Source: an uncultured Burkholderiales bacterium
Lineage (GTDB): Bacteria; Pseudomonadota; Gammaproteobacteria; Burkholderiales; Burkholderiaceae_D
Length of the DNA stretch: 18,736 nt
Assembly (NCBI GenBank): GCA_937872165.1
Contig: CALMOR010000239.1
Location: forward strand, 17,610-36,345
Direction: 5' to 3'
How positions within the stretch are numbered: the stretch's first letter is position 1; each line of letters opens with the position of its first letter. The translations under genes were made by a program, and so were the position numbers. The notes under the pieces are model-generated. The model was not told the DNA's origin and ran no database searches. It saw only the letters and a program-made list of their open reading frames with translations. Of the stretch, positions 1 through 6,687 are shown piece by piece.

Positions 1-81
1 CTGATAACGCAGGTTTGGTGCCGTCAGCTGATAACGCAGGTTTGGTGCCGTCAGCTGATAACGCAGGTTTGGTGCCGTCAG
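1..81. repeat. 27-bp tandem repeat, three perfect copies plus a degenerate start of a fourth
   Basis: Three identical 27-bp units lie at 1-27, 28-54 and 55-81. Each begins CTGATAACGC and ends GCCGTCAG. A fourth copy starts at 82 but keeps only about nine recognisable bases. Junctions create the palindrome TCAGCTGA. The unit is a multiple of three, so several frames stay open. In forward frame 3 it encodes the nonapeptide DNAGLVPSA, and the two base changes at the start of the fourth copy are synonymous in that frame (GCT to GCC, GAT to GAC). That frame stops near 137. The array runs off the left edge, so its total copy number is unknown. It could be the 3' end of a repeat protein or a non-coding array. 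Confidence 0.85.
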
Positions 82-106
82 CCGACAACGATGCAAGTCA
101 ACTCCA

Positions 107-365
107 TCACTCGCGTCCTTCCAGGATCAATCCTTGATGACGCTTATCGCTGGAGGCTGTTCGCGAGAATCCCGCAGCCGGAGAAAATGTTATATAAGTT
201 CCATCAACAAATATCACCGATAAGTCATCGTCATATTCGTATTCCCGAATATTTCTTCAGGGCCCCTGCAAGGAGTATAGAACTCGGCCAAGCAGCGAGC
301 AGGGCTCTATCGTTCCAGATCGTATCATCGCTTGACCGACTATTTGAAAAGAGGCTGGCAGGCAT
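107..365 (-). pseudogene. Frameshifted small protein remnant with an acidic C-terminal part
   Basis: An ATG at 365-363 overlaps the TAA of the preceding zinc-ribbon-like frame (TAATG), as in a coupled operon. It opens a frame ending at a stop near 235. A different frame then continues with protein-like sequence containing EYEYDDDLSVIFVDGTYITF and ends at a TGA at 107-109. Joining the two by one frameshift near 245-255 gives a protein of about 80 residues. Sequence of the type 'YEYDDxLxVxFxDG' is common in small accessory or immunity-like proteins, but I do not recognise the family. The base composition is less GC-rich than the operons to the right. It could also be chance, but the acidic stretch is unlike shadow translation of GC-rich DNA. 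Confidence 0.35.
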
Positions 366-598
366 TACGAATCCGTCGACACATGTCCGGCATGGTCGGC
401 GCCGCACCGGGGACATCTCTTCACCGACAAGAGCCAATGCAGCCACTGCCCGACGCCCTGGGTCGACATGGCGTGCATCACGAGGCGAAGTCCGCAGTGC
501 GAACATCGAACGGCGCGAAACACCCATGCCAAGCTCACGAAGGCCAGCAACGGGGTTCTGCATTCATCGTTAACATTCCCCTGCGGATCCCCAGTCAA
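365..598 (-). CDS. Small zinc-ribbon-like protein with a hydrophobic N-terminal segment
   Basis: This 77-residue frame has a hydrophobic stretch (LLAFVSLAWVF) followed by two CxxC knuckles, RCSHCG and RCPRCG, about 30 residues apart. That is the arrangement of a four-cysteine zinc ribbon. Tryptophans and hydrophobic residues (GQWLHWLL) lie between the knuckles. The nominal start at 598 lies inside the end of the preceding small membrane frame and has no good ribosome site. Two better-placed ATGs (567 and 563) are in other frames, so a single-base slip near the CCCC run at about 555 may have separated start and body. It is third in a run of small minus-strand frames downstream of a decayed Rhs gene. 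The function is unknown; the zinc ribbon is inferred from the cysteines only. Confidence 0.4.
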   Translation of the reverse strand: MTGDPQGNVNDECRTPLLAFVSLAWVFRAVRCSHCGLRLVMHAMSTQGVGQWLHWLLSVKRCPRCGADHAGHVSTDS

Positions 599-677
599 GC
601 AGACACGTGGTAAGTGTCGAACAAATCAACATAAACGTACCTGCTGCAAGCATTGCCACGCCCACGAGGATTGCCAT
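570..677 (-). CDS. Possible single-span membrane peptide
   Basis: This is a frame of about 35 codons from ATG at 677-675 to TAA at 572-570, too short for usual ORF calling. It encodes a strongly hydrophobic segment (MAILVGVAMLAAGTFMLI) followed by a short cysteine-bearing tail. The upstream AGGA sits too close to the ATG to be a good ribosome site. A TTG nine bases further upstream is another possible start. It lies nine bases after the stop of the 66-residue membrane protein and overlaps the nominal start of the zinc-ribbon frame. It may be an independent peptide or the detached N-terminus of the zinc-ribbon protein. No family recognised. Confidence 0.25.
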   Translation of the reverse strand: MAILVGVAMLAAGTFMLICSTLTTCLLDWGSAGEC

Positions 678-685
678 CCATCCTG

Positions 686-886
686 TCAAGAGAAAGACGA
701 GGCTTCGCCTTCAATGCCCACAGGTATCGATCTGCGAAAGATCCATACCATTCCAGCGATCACGCAACCAATTCCAATGACCTTTATCGCTGCCCTCCCA
801 CCAAAAAACACATCCGCAACAACGGTGGCGAGAAATAATATAACCCCTCCGTACCACTCAAGGTCCGAAGTCGTCTCTCTAGTCAT
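686..886 (-). CDS. Small two-span membrane protein, 66 residues
   Basis: This intact 66-codon frame has clear hydrophobic segments at about residues 13-28 (GGVILFLATVVADVFF) and 34-50 (AIKVIGIGCVIAGMVWIF). A basic cluster (RR) follows the second span, and the tails are short and polar. Its composition is not that of a shadow frame. The ATG at 886-884 has a weak AGG six bases upstream. It begins about 65 bases after the last Rhs-like sequence and on the same strand, the usual place for an Rhs-associated immunity or accessory gene. That role is inferred from position only. It is the only apparently undamaged gene in the first 2 kb. Confidence 0.5.
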   Translation of the reverse strand: MTRETTSDLEWYGGVILFLATVVADVFFGGRAAIKVIGIGCVIAGMVWIFRRSIPVGIEGEASSFS

Positions 887-950
887 TGATTACCTAAGGA
901 TGACCTGCATAAGTCAGCGGCATCGCCCGGGCTACTGGCGCGGTCCCCAT

Positions 951-1310
951 TTATAGCGGAGACATCAATGACAAAGCGCCATCATCGAGATTGCGCGCCG
1001 TTCGGCCGTCCGTGGCCAGTGTCGTCATGTTCGGCGAGTTGTTGCGGTTACGCCAGGCATAGGGCTGCTACGTCGCGGGCTACTAAACGAAGGAATCGGC
1101 CAACAGCGACCCAATGCCGGACAGATTGCTCGGGACGTTGCTCAGGCGACCGTAGCCGTCGTAGTTGAACCGACGCCAGGTCGGTCGGAGAGTGCATGCC
1201 GGTCAACCGTCCCGCAACGTCATAGGCCCATCCGGTCGAATAGGAGGCACCGTAGATCGTGTTGGTCTGGATGACAAGTTTCCGGCGGAATCGTAGGTAA
1301 GGTCGTCTGC
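951..1310 (-). pseudogene. Rhs/YD-repeat protein fragment, frameshifted with internal stops
   Basis: Reading the minus strand across three frames gives typical Rhs YD repeats: LTYDSAGNLSS near 1310-1270, then WAYDVAGRLTGMHSPTDL near 1235-1180, then FNYDGYGRLSNVPSNL from 1169. The last frame continues to FV, two consecutive TAG codons (1083-1085, 1080-1082), PAT, a third TAG (1068-1070), then QPYAWRN, and ends at TAA 951-953. The first two TAGs and the third fall where Rhs proteins have tyrosine and serine (YSPATSQPYAW). At least two frameshifts and three stops make this a clear pseudogene. Rhs proteins are large secreted toxin carriers delivered to competitors. Only part of the core is left, and no toxin domain follows before the small membrane genes. 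Confidence 0.75.
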
Positions 1311-1456
1311 CGGCCACGCGGCTCGCCGAGCTCGAAGACAAGACCGATTCGCTCGCCATGAGCCACGACGCCTTCAGCCGCAATACCTGCGCGCAGCTCA
1401 AGCAAGTGTTCGATGCGCTGCGTGGACTCATGACGCCGCCCGAGCCGCCTAAACGG
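1311..1456 (+). pseudogene. C-terminal fragment of an ORF6N (KilA-N type) domain protein
   Basis: The plus-strand frame downstream of TAA 1298-1300 encodes TRLAELEDKTDSLAMSHDAF and, soon after, QLKQVFDALRGLMTPPEPPK. From memory, this is the characteristic tail of bacterial ORF6N-domain proteins, which carry a coiled stretch and end in a Pro-rich 'PPKRxIGF' motif. The N-terminal DNA-binding domain is absent, and the terminal IGF motif is replaced by unrelated sequence after about 1456. The fragment lies opposite in direction to the flanking Rhs and glycine-rich remnants and forms a sharp junction with each. It was therefore dropped in by recombination or left from an earlier insertion. ORF6N proteins are often phage- or mobile-element-linked. 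Confidence 0.6.
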
Positions 1457-1877
1457 CCGCCATATGTACAACCTCCTGTCGCACTTCCGCCACCTGAAAG
1501 CGTTAATTGGCCGCTCCCAGAAACGCTAGCGTTGAAGCCAGTTGCCACGTCTTTCAAGCTGCCATTCTTGGTCACGCCACTCGCCCTAAACTTGCACCGA
1601 GACTTGCGCTTACAGGTCCAGCATGGAACGACGCTTGACTGTATACGCCGTAACCAAGATTCCGACCTCTGCCAGCGCAAGAGCAGTACCCGGGAGCCTG
1701 TCCAATAGGATCAACTGAAAAACCGCCACCGATTCCCCAACCGGATTGAACTGACATAAATCCAGATCCATTCGGGTTCTGACCAACGTTGTCCGCCTTG
1801 AACTGATCGTCTCGACATTCGAGTAGCCGAGGCCGATGTCGCCGATGCCCGGCGTCGAAAGCGCTGCGATCCGGCCG
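1457..1877 (-). pseudogene. Glycine/serine-rich remnant of a secreted or Rhs-like C-terminal region
   Basis: One minus-strand frame reads through SGWGIGGGFSVDPIGQAPGY and GPVSASLGASLGR to a stop at 1572-1574. A second frame picks up with NGSLKDVATGFNASVSGSGQ and then LTLSGGGSATGGCTYGGRLG. A third frame upstream, near 1850-1810, offers GIGDIGLGYSNVETISS. The continuity of a Gly/Ser-rich, beta-like pattern across frames suggests one protein broken by frameshifts. Such regions occur at the C-terminus of polymorphic-toxin and Rhs-type secreted proteins. The family is not identified. The fragment is cut at both ends, by IS3 sequence near 1877 and by the ORF6N fragment near 1457. Confidence 0.4.
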
Positions 1878-2105
1878 TTTGGACTGCTGCTCCGAATTGC
1901 TGGGCGAAACGGCCTTGACCCACTTGTAAAGACTGTGGGCCGACACGCCCAGCCTGGCTGCCACCTCCGGTACGCCGTACCCGCGCTCGGCGACCTGCTT
2001 GACGGCCTCTTCCTTGAATTCCGGTGTAAACCTCTGTCTGGTCACTGGCTGCCTCCTATGCTCAAAGGATAGGCGGGCCGTGTCTACCGCACCAGGGGCA
2101 GTCCA
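1878..2105 (-). mobile_element. 5' end of an IS3-family insertion sequence (truncated orfA)
   Basis: A GTG at 2045-2043 is preceded at good spacing by GGAGG. It opens a frame beginning VTRQRFTPEFKEEAVKQV and continuing through GVPEVAARLGVSAHSLYKWV, the helix-turn-helix domain of IS3-family OrfA. The match ends near SEQQSK at about 1878. The leucine-zipper region, the frameshift window and the whole DDE transposase (orfB) are gone. The left IS end is probably near 2105, where the minus strand begins TGGACTGCCCC, a plausible IS3-type terminal sequence; this end is an inference. No second inverted repeat or target duplication was found. The element is dead. Confidence 0.75.
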
Positions 2106-2389
2106 GTGCGCTATCTTCGGTTGCAGTGGCGGTCCGTCGGTGCATCCGCCATCGATCGCGTTCGGCGACTCGACGGGCGTCCACCGGCATCGGTGCCGAT
2201 CGGCGGATCGTCCCGCTGCGGGCGGCCGCCACCGAGGACGCACGAGGTCTCGGTGGGCGTTGCTCGGCTTCCATTGATCGCGAGGAGATGACGGTTCACG
2301 GCGGAAATGGCTCCCGGTCGAACGTGTGCCGACTCCTGCGACGACGACGCGAACATGCCCATCACACATCGATACTTGCTCGCGATCCG
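2106..2389. other. No gene recognised; region between IS3 remnant and the 3' end of selD
   Basis: Open frames here are shadow-like arginine-rich translations without family features. A 7-bp stem (CACCGAG at 2230-2236, CTCGGTG at 2249-2255) with a 12-base loop lies about 135 bases beyond the selD stop. It could act as a transcript end, but it has no T-run. Confidence 0.5.
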
Positions 2390-3475
2390 TCACCCCATCA
2401 CGACGCGCGGCATCGTCCCACCCACCGCGGTAAAGCGCCCGATCGCCGCCGCCTTCCCGAAGCCTTCGCCGCGAAATCGATCCAGCACGTCGTCGACCGC
2501 TTCGGGTGCCACCGCGACCAGCAGGCCGCCGCTGGTCTGAGGGTCGCTCAGCAACAGCCGCTCGACCGGGTCGTGACGCGCGCAGATCGCGAGCTCGTGG
2601 CCATAGCTCGCGAGGTTGCGATGCGACGCGCCGGTGATGCTGCCGTCGAGCGCGAAGGCGCGGGCCTGCGACAGGAAGGGCACGGCCGCGAGGTCGAGCG
2701 TCGCGTCGAGCGCGGCGCCGCGGCACATCTCGAGCAGGTGGCCGAAGAGGCCGAAGCCGGTGACGTCGGTCAGCGCATGGACGCCGTCGATGCCCGACAG
2801 CGCGCTGCCGACGGCGTTGAGCTGCGTCGTCGTCGCGATCATCTCTGCGTAGTCGACGTCGTTCAGCCCGTGCTTCTTCAACCGGGCCGAATAGACGCCG
2901 ACACCGAGCGGCTTGCCGAGGACGACGAGGTCGCCTTCGCGCGCTCCGCGATTGGCGAGGACCGCGTCGGGGGCGACGCTGCCGATCGCGACGAGCCCGT
3001 AGATCGGCTCGACCGAGTCGATCGTGTGCCCGCCCGCGATCGGGATGCCGGCGGCCGAGCAAGCGGCCTGTCCGCCTTCGAGGATGCGCGCGATGGTCGC
3101 GGCCGACAGCACCGCGATCGGCATGCCGACCAGCGCGAGCGCGAACAGCGGCCGCGCCCCCATCGCGTAGATGTCCGACAGCGCGTTGGTGGCCGCGATG
3201 CGGCCGAAGTCGTAGGGGTCGTCGACGATCGGCATGAAGAAGTCGGTGGTCGCGACGATCGCCTGGCGGTCGTCGAGCTTCCACACGGCCGCGTCGTCGC
3301 TGGTCTCGATGCCGACCAGCAATCGTTCGGGGATCGGCAGCGGCGACGCGCCGCGCGCCCGCGCGAGCAGGTCCGACAGCACCGCGGGCGCGATCTTGCA
3401 GCCGCAGCCGCCGCCGTGGGACAGACTCGTGAGACGCGGTTCGGCGGACGCGCCAGCGAGCGACGGATCGTTCAT
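2390..3475 (-). CDS. selD: Selenophosphate synthetase (selenide, water dikinase)
   Basis: SelD makes selenophosphate from selenide and ATP, the selenium donor for selenocysteine and selenouridine. The 361-residue length fits the family. The N-terminal glycine-rich motif SHGGGCGCK at about residues 19-27 gives Cys24, Cys26 and Lys27, matching E. coli Cys17, Cys19 and Lys20. The catalytic residue is cysteine, not selenocysteine. ATP/metal-binding segments include TTDFFMP (76-82), AATNALSDIYAMG (94-106) and AGGHTID (147-153). The PurM-like C-terminal half contains TDVTGFGLFGH and SDPQTSGGLL. The start at 3475 was chosen because it lies two bases after the stop of the upstream membrane-protein frame and just ahead of the conserved N-terminus. 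It is last in a transporter operon. selA, selB and selenoprotein genes are not in the window. Confidence 0.96.
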   Translation of the reverse strand: MNDPSLAGASAEPRLTSLSHGGGCGCKIAPAVLSDLLARARGASPLPIPERLLVGIETSDDAAVWKLDDRQAIVATTDFFMPIVDDPYDFGRIAATNALSDIYAMGARPLFALALVGMPIAVLSAATIARILEGGQAACSAAGIPIAGGHTIDSVEPIYGLVAIGSVAPDAVLANRGAREGDLVVLGKPLGVGVYSARLKKHGLNDVDYAEMIATTTQLNAVGSALSGIDGVHALTDVTGFGLFGHLLEMCRGAALDATLDLAAVPFLSQARAFALDGSITGASHRNLASYGHELAICARHDPVERLLLSDPQTSGGLLVAVAPEAVDDVLDRFRGEGFGKAAAIGRFTAVGGTMPRVVMG

Positions 3476-3477
3476 CG

Positions 3478-4131
3478 TCAGGCTTTCGAAGGCAGGGACG
3501 GACTCGTCGGGGCACGTCGCTCGTCGACCGGCACGGCCAATCGGCCGTAGCGCCCGTCGGGGCTCGTGAGCGGCGCGAGCACGACGATCTCGACGAAGAA
3601 CTGCCCGATGCTCGCGAGCGCGACCAGCGGACCGAACGGTGCATAGAACGGATAGTGGACGAGGGTCGCGATCGACAGGGCAGCCACGACCTTCGATGCC
3701 GTCCGTTCGACCCACGGCGTCGCGACGACGACGAGGACGCTCGTCACGAGCAGCGTGATCTGCCGCGGCATCGCTGCGACGAACGCGTGGCGCCGCGCGG
3801 CGGTGGTGACCGCGTCCATCACCGGCAAGCGCACGAGGGCCTCGCGCAGCATCGCCACGACGACGACGGCAGCAGGCAGCTCGGCGGCCAGCGCAGGCGC
3901 GCGAACGTGTCGCTCGCGAGCGACGCGAAGACGATCGCGGCGAAGGCCGTCAGCGCGAGGTCGAGCCAGACCGGCCAGCCGCCTGACGGATAGTCTTCCG
4001 GGAAAGGGACGCCGAAGACCTGCAGCAGCCCGACGTGCACGCTCAGCGACCACCGCGGTGAAGACGAGGCGGACGACGACGCGGGGCCGCCATGACCGCG
4101 CGATACGTGAAGCGAGCGGGGAAGAGGTCAT
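3478..4131 (-). pseudogene. Multi-span membrane protein with two frameshifts, between phnE2 and selD
   Basis: The frame ending at 3480-3478 encodes two hydrophobic regions: ITLLVTSVLVVVATPWV and, near the end, SIATLVHYPFYAPFGPLVAL then FFVEIVVLAPL. Upstream, the protein-like sequence moves to another frame between about 4055 and 3890 (VHVGLLQVFGVPFPEDYPSG, then WLDLALTAFAAIVFASLASD), then returns. Joining the frames gives a smooth integral membrane protein of about 215 residues with about four spans. The nominal ATG at 4131 (MTSSPLASRIARSW) gives one N-terminus. An alternative begins in the third frame near 4180 (MSSSSWQASLVDH), so the true start is unclear. The stop is two bases from the selD start, implying coupling. 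Both frameshifts are in otherwise undamaged sequence, so sequencing error is as likely as decay. Family not recognised. Confidence 0.55.
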
Positions 4132-4176
4132 GTGCTTGGCGATGGTCGACGAGCGAAGCCTGCCACGAAGACGAAC

Positions 4177-5019
4177 TCATCGCGTCGCGCATCGCCGCAA
4201 CGACGCGCTCCCACCGTCGACGATCGCGACCAGCACGACGATGGCGACGACGATGGTCGCGACCCGCGGCATGCGGAACAGGCTCAGGTGGAACACCAGC
4301 ATCTGGCCGAGGCCGCCCGCGCCGACGACGCCGAGGATCGCGGCGGCGCGGATGTTGTTCTCCCAGCGGTATAACGCGTACGACAGGAACTGCGGGAGCG
4401 CCTGCGGCAGCGTCGCGTACGCGAACATCGCGAAGCGGCCGACGCCGTTGCCGCGGAGCGCATCGGCCGGGCCGCGCGGCTGGTTCTCGATGGTCTCCGC
4501 GAACAGGCGACCGAGGACGCCGGTCGTGTGCAGCGCGAGCGCCAGCGTGCCGGCGAACGGACCGAGCCCCGCGACGATCACGAAGAGCGCGGCCCACACC
4601 AGCTCGGGCACGGCGCGCAGCATCGCGAGCAGGACGCGCACGACGGAGCGCGCGATGGTGGCGACCGGCCCGCCATGCGCCGACGCTGGCAACGCGAGCG
4701 CGAGCCCGACGACCGCGGCGATCAGCGTCCCCACCCCCGACATCGCGACGGTCTCGAGCGTCGCCACGCCGAGCTGGCGGAGGAACACGGGCCCGACGTC
4801 GGGCGGCGCGAAGCCCTGCGCGAAGTCGAGGGCGAGAGCGGCGGCGCCGGGTGCGAAGAGCGGGGCCATCGTCACGTGCAGCGAAACGAAGGACGCGACG
4901 ACCAGCGCGAGCAGTGCCGCGACGGCGACCACGCCGCCGGCGCGGAGGCCGGGCACGACGACGAGGGACGGACGCGGCGTCATGGGGAGCGTCCTGCGGG
5001 GCATCGTGCGCGGCGTCAT
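4177..5019 (-). CDS. phnE: PhnE-like ABC transporter permease, second copy
   Basis: This 280-residue inner-membrane permease belongs to the binding-protein-dependent family. About six hydrophobic segments are visible, for example AGGVVAVAALLALVVASFV near the N-terminus and VATIVVAIVVLVAIVDGG at the end. The cytoplasmic coupling region reads PADALRGNGVGRFAMF with the downstream family signature YRWENNIRAAAILGVVGAGG typical of PhnE. The chosen ATG at 5019 overlaps the stop of the first permease by four bases (ATGA); ATGs at 5004 and 4983 are alternatives. It is probably paired with the first PhnE as a heterodimer. Given the selD linkage, the substrate is more likely a selenium oxyanion than a phosphonate. 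That is an inference from context, not from permease residues. Confidence 0.88.
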   Translation of the reverse strand: MTPRTMPRRTLPMTPRPSLVVVPGLRAGGVVAVAALLALVVASFVSLHVTMAPLFAPGAAALALDFAQGFAPPDVGPVFLRQLGVATLETVAMSGVGTLIAAVVGLALALPASAHGGPVATIARSVVRVLLAMLRAVPELVWAALFVIVAGLGPFAGTLALALHTTGVLGRLFAETIENQPRGPADALRGNGVGRFAMFAYATLPQALPQFLSYALYRWENNIRAAAILGVVGAGGLGQMLVFHLSLFRMPRVATIVVAIVVLVAIVDGGSASLRRCATR

Positions 5020-5861
5020 GCGAGCCCGCGCCGGAAGGTCCGGCTGATGCGATCCGCGGCCAGCACCAGTGCGACGAAGACCACGAGCAGCGTCGCGGTC
5101 TCGCCGCCTTCGAACATCTTCATCGACGTGTCGATCTGCTGACCGAGGCCGCCCGCGCCGACGAAGCCCATCATCACGCTGCCGCGGACCGTGCATTCCC
5201 AGCGATAGACGGTGTAGCCGACGAGCTCGTGCGAACACTGCGGGATCGCGCCGAACACCAGCGCCTGCGTGCGCGACGCGCCGTTGACGAGCAGCGCGTC
5301 GGTCGGGCCTCGCTCGCCCGACTCGAGGATCTCGGCGAAGACCTTCGCCAGCATGCCGCCGTACGACAGACCGATCGCGAGGACGCCGGCCGTCGGCCCG
5401 AGGCCGAAGAGCCGCACGAAGAACAGCGCGAACACGAGCTCGGGCACCGAGCGCAGCACGATCATCGCCCCGCGCATCGCGGTGCGGACGACGAACGGCA
5501 CGCGCGCCATCGGCCTGCCGATCGCCGACGTCGACAGCACGCGCGTCATCACGAAGGTCGCGGGCAGCGCGATGGCGAGCGCGATCGTCATGCCGGCCGT
5601 CGCGATGGCGACGGTCTGCCAGGTCGCGAGCACGGCGGCCCCGAGGAAAGCGGCCGACGTCGCGAGCGGAAAGAAGTTGCCGACGAAGCGGCGTGCCGCT
5701 TCCAGGCTCGACGACTCGAACAGCAGCCACGGCCTGAACTCGGCCGCGGACATCAGCGGCACGACGACGGCCGCGACGACGATCGCGAGCGTCACGCGTC
5801 CGCGCCATGCGGGGTCGCGCAGCGACGGATCGAGCTCGCGCGTGGACGATGCGGCGGTCAT
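5016..5861 (-). CDS. phnE: PhnE-like ABC transporter permease, first copy
   Basis: This 281-residue permease has several hydrophobic spans, such as RVTLAIVVAAVVVPLM near residue 23 and ATLLVVFVALVLAADRI at the end. The ABC-coupling loop is PTDALLVNGASRTQALVFGA. The family hallmark YRWECTVRGSVMMGFVGAGG precedes the last span. The start ATG at 5861 overlaps the stop of the ATPase gene by four bases (ATGA), and its own stop overlaps the next permease in the same way, so translation is coupled. It is similar in layout to its neighbour but clearly diverged, so the two are old paralogues, not a recent duplication. It would form the channel with the second permease. Confidence 0.9.
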   Translation of the reverse strand: MTAASSTRELDPSLRDPAWRGRVTLAIVVAAVVVPLMSAAEFRPWLLFESSSLEAARRFVGNFFPLATSAAFLGAAVLATWQTVAIATAGMTIALAIALPATFVMTRVLSTSAIGRPMARVPFVVRTAMRGAMIVLRSVPELVFALFFVRLFGLGPTAGVLAIGLSYGGMLAKVFAEILESGERGPTDALLVNGASRTQALVFGAIPQCSHELVGYTVYRWECTVRGSVMMGFVGAGGLGQQIDTSMKMFEGGETATLLVVFVALVLAADRISRTFRRGLA

Positions 5862-6676
5862 GCGGCCCGCGACGTCGCGCGTGCGTCGGAGCTCGTGGTC
5901 TTCGGGTCCGGGTCCGCGGGGCAAAGCCCGTACAGGGCGACCCGCATCGCGCCGTCGACCTCGGCGGTCGGACGATCGAACACGATGCGGCCGCGGGCCA
6001 TGCCGACGAGACGCGGGAAGCAGGCGACCGCGAGGTCGACCTGATGGAGGCTCGCGATCAGGCTCGCGCCCCGCGCTCCGGCCCGGTCGATCAGCACGCG
6101 CAGCGAAGCCACGGCGAGCGCGGGATCGAGCGCGGACAGCGGCTCGTCGACCATCCATCGACGCGCGTCCGAGACCAGCAGCCGCGCGAGCGCCACGCGC
6201 TGCCGCTCGCCGCCCGACAGCCGGTCGACGCGCAGCCACAGCTTGTCGGCGAGGCCCATCGTCGCCAGCGCTTCGTGCGCGAGGTCGGCGCGCAGCGGAC
6301 GGAGCAGCGACGCGAACGCCTGCAGCGCCGTCAGCTGCGGAAGACGCCCGGCGAGCACGCTGGTGACGACGCGCTGGCGGGCCGGCAACGGCGGCACCTG
6401 CGGCGCGACGAAGAGCGTCCGTCGCAGGCCCTGCCGGGCTCGCGTCGACAGCGTCCACGGATCGATGCCGTCGATCGCGATGCGGCCCGCGACCGGACGC
6501 AGCTGCAGGCCGCAGACCGACAGCAGCGTGGTCTTGCCGGCACCGGAAGGACCGATCAGCGCGACGTGCTCGCGGTCGCCGACGACGAGGTCGACGTGCT
6601 CGATCGCGTGGGTGCCGCGCGCCGCTGCCGGATGTCGCGCGGCGACGCCTTCGAGCGTGACGCTGATCGCGGCCAT
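5858..6676 (-). CDS. phnC: PhnC-like ABC transporter ATP-binding protein
   Basis: This is a 272-residue cytoplasmic ATPase. Walker A is GPSGAGKT at residues 42-49, the ABC signature is LSGGERQRVALAR, Walker B ends MVDEPLSALDP, and the H-loop histidine is in ASLHQVDLA. All catalytic elements are present. The length is normal for PhnC. The ATG at 6676 lies 11 bases after the phnD stop, with TAGGA as a likely ribosome site. The stop overlaps the first permease. It would power import of the substrate delivered by the periplasmic protein encoded just upstream. The C-terminal 20 residues are polar and unconserved-looking. Confidence 0.92.
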   Translation of the reverse strand: MAAISVTLEGVAARHPAAARGTHAIEHVDLVVGDREHVALIGPSGAGKTTLLSVCGLQLRPVAGRIAIDGIDPWTLSTRARQGLRRTLFVAPQVPPLPARQRVVTSVLAGRLPQLTALQAFASLLRPLRADLAHEALATMGLADKLWLRVDRLSGGERQRVALARLLVSDARRWMVDEPLSALDPALAVASLRVLIDRAGARGASLIASLHQVDLAVACFPRLVGMARGRIVFDRPTAEVDGAMRVALYGLCPADPDPKTTSSDARATSRAA

Positions 6677-6687
6677 GCGCGACGGTC

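Noticed and set aside
1..81. CRISPR array
   Set aside because: Units are directly adjacent with no unique spacers.
920..980. TATAAA-like promoter on the minus strand before the 66-residue membrane protein
   Set aside because: The TTGTCA-like box is only 13 bases from TATAAA, too close for a sigma-70 promoter.
1878..2105. Active IS3 element
   Set aside because: Only the OrfA N-terminus remains; no orfB, no second inverted repeat.
2390..3475. Selenocysteine codon or SECIS element in selD
   Set aside because: The catalytic position is a TGC cysteine codon; there is no in-frame TGA before the true stop.
2126..3550. Long plus-strand frame of 474 codons opposite selD
   Set aside because: It is the antisense shadow of selD in GC-rich DNA; the translation is Arg/Asp-rich without family features and selD is unambiguous.
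4092..6044. Long plus-strand frame of 650 codons opposite the permease genes
   Set aside because: Arginine-rich antisense shadow of two clear PhnE-like genes; no ribosome site or domain.
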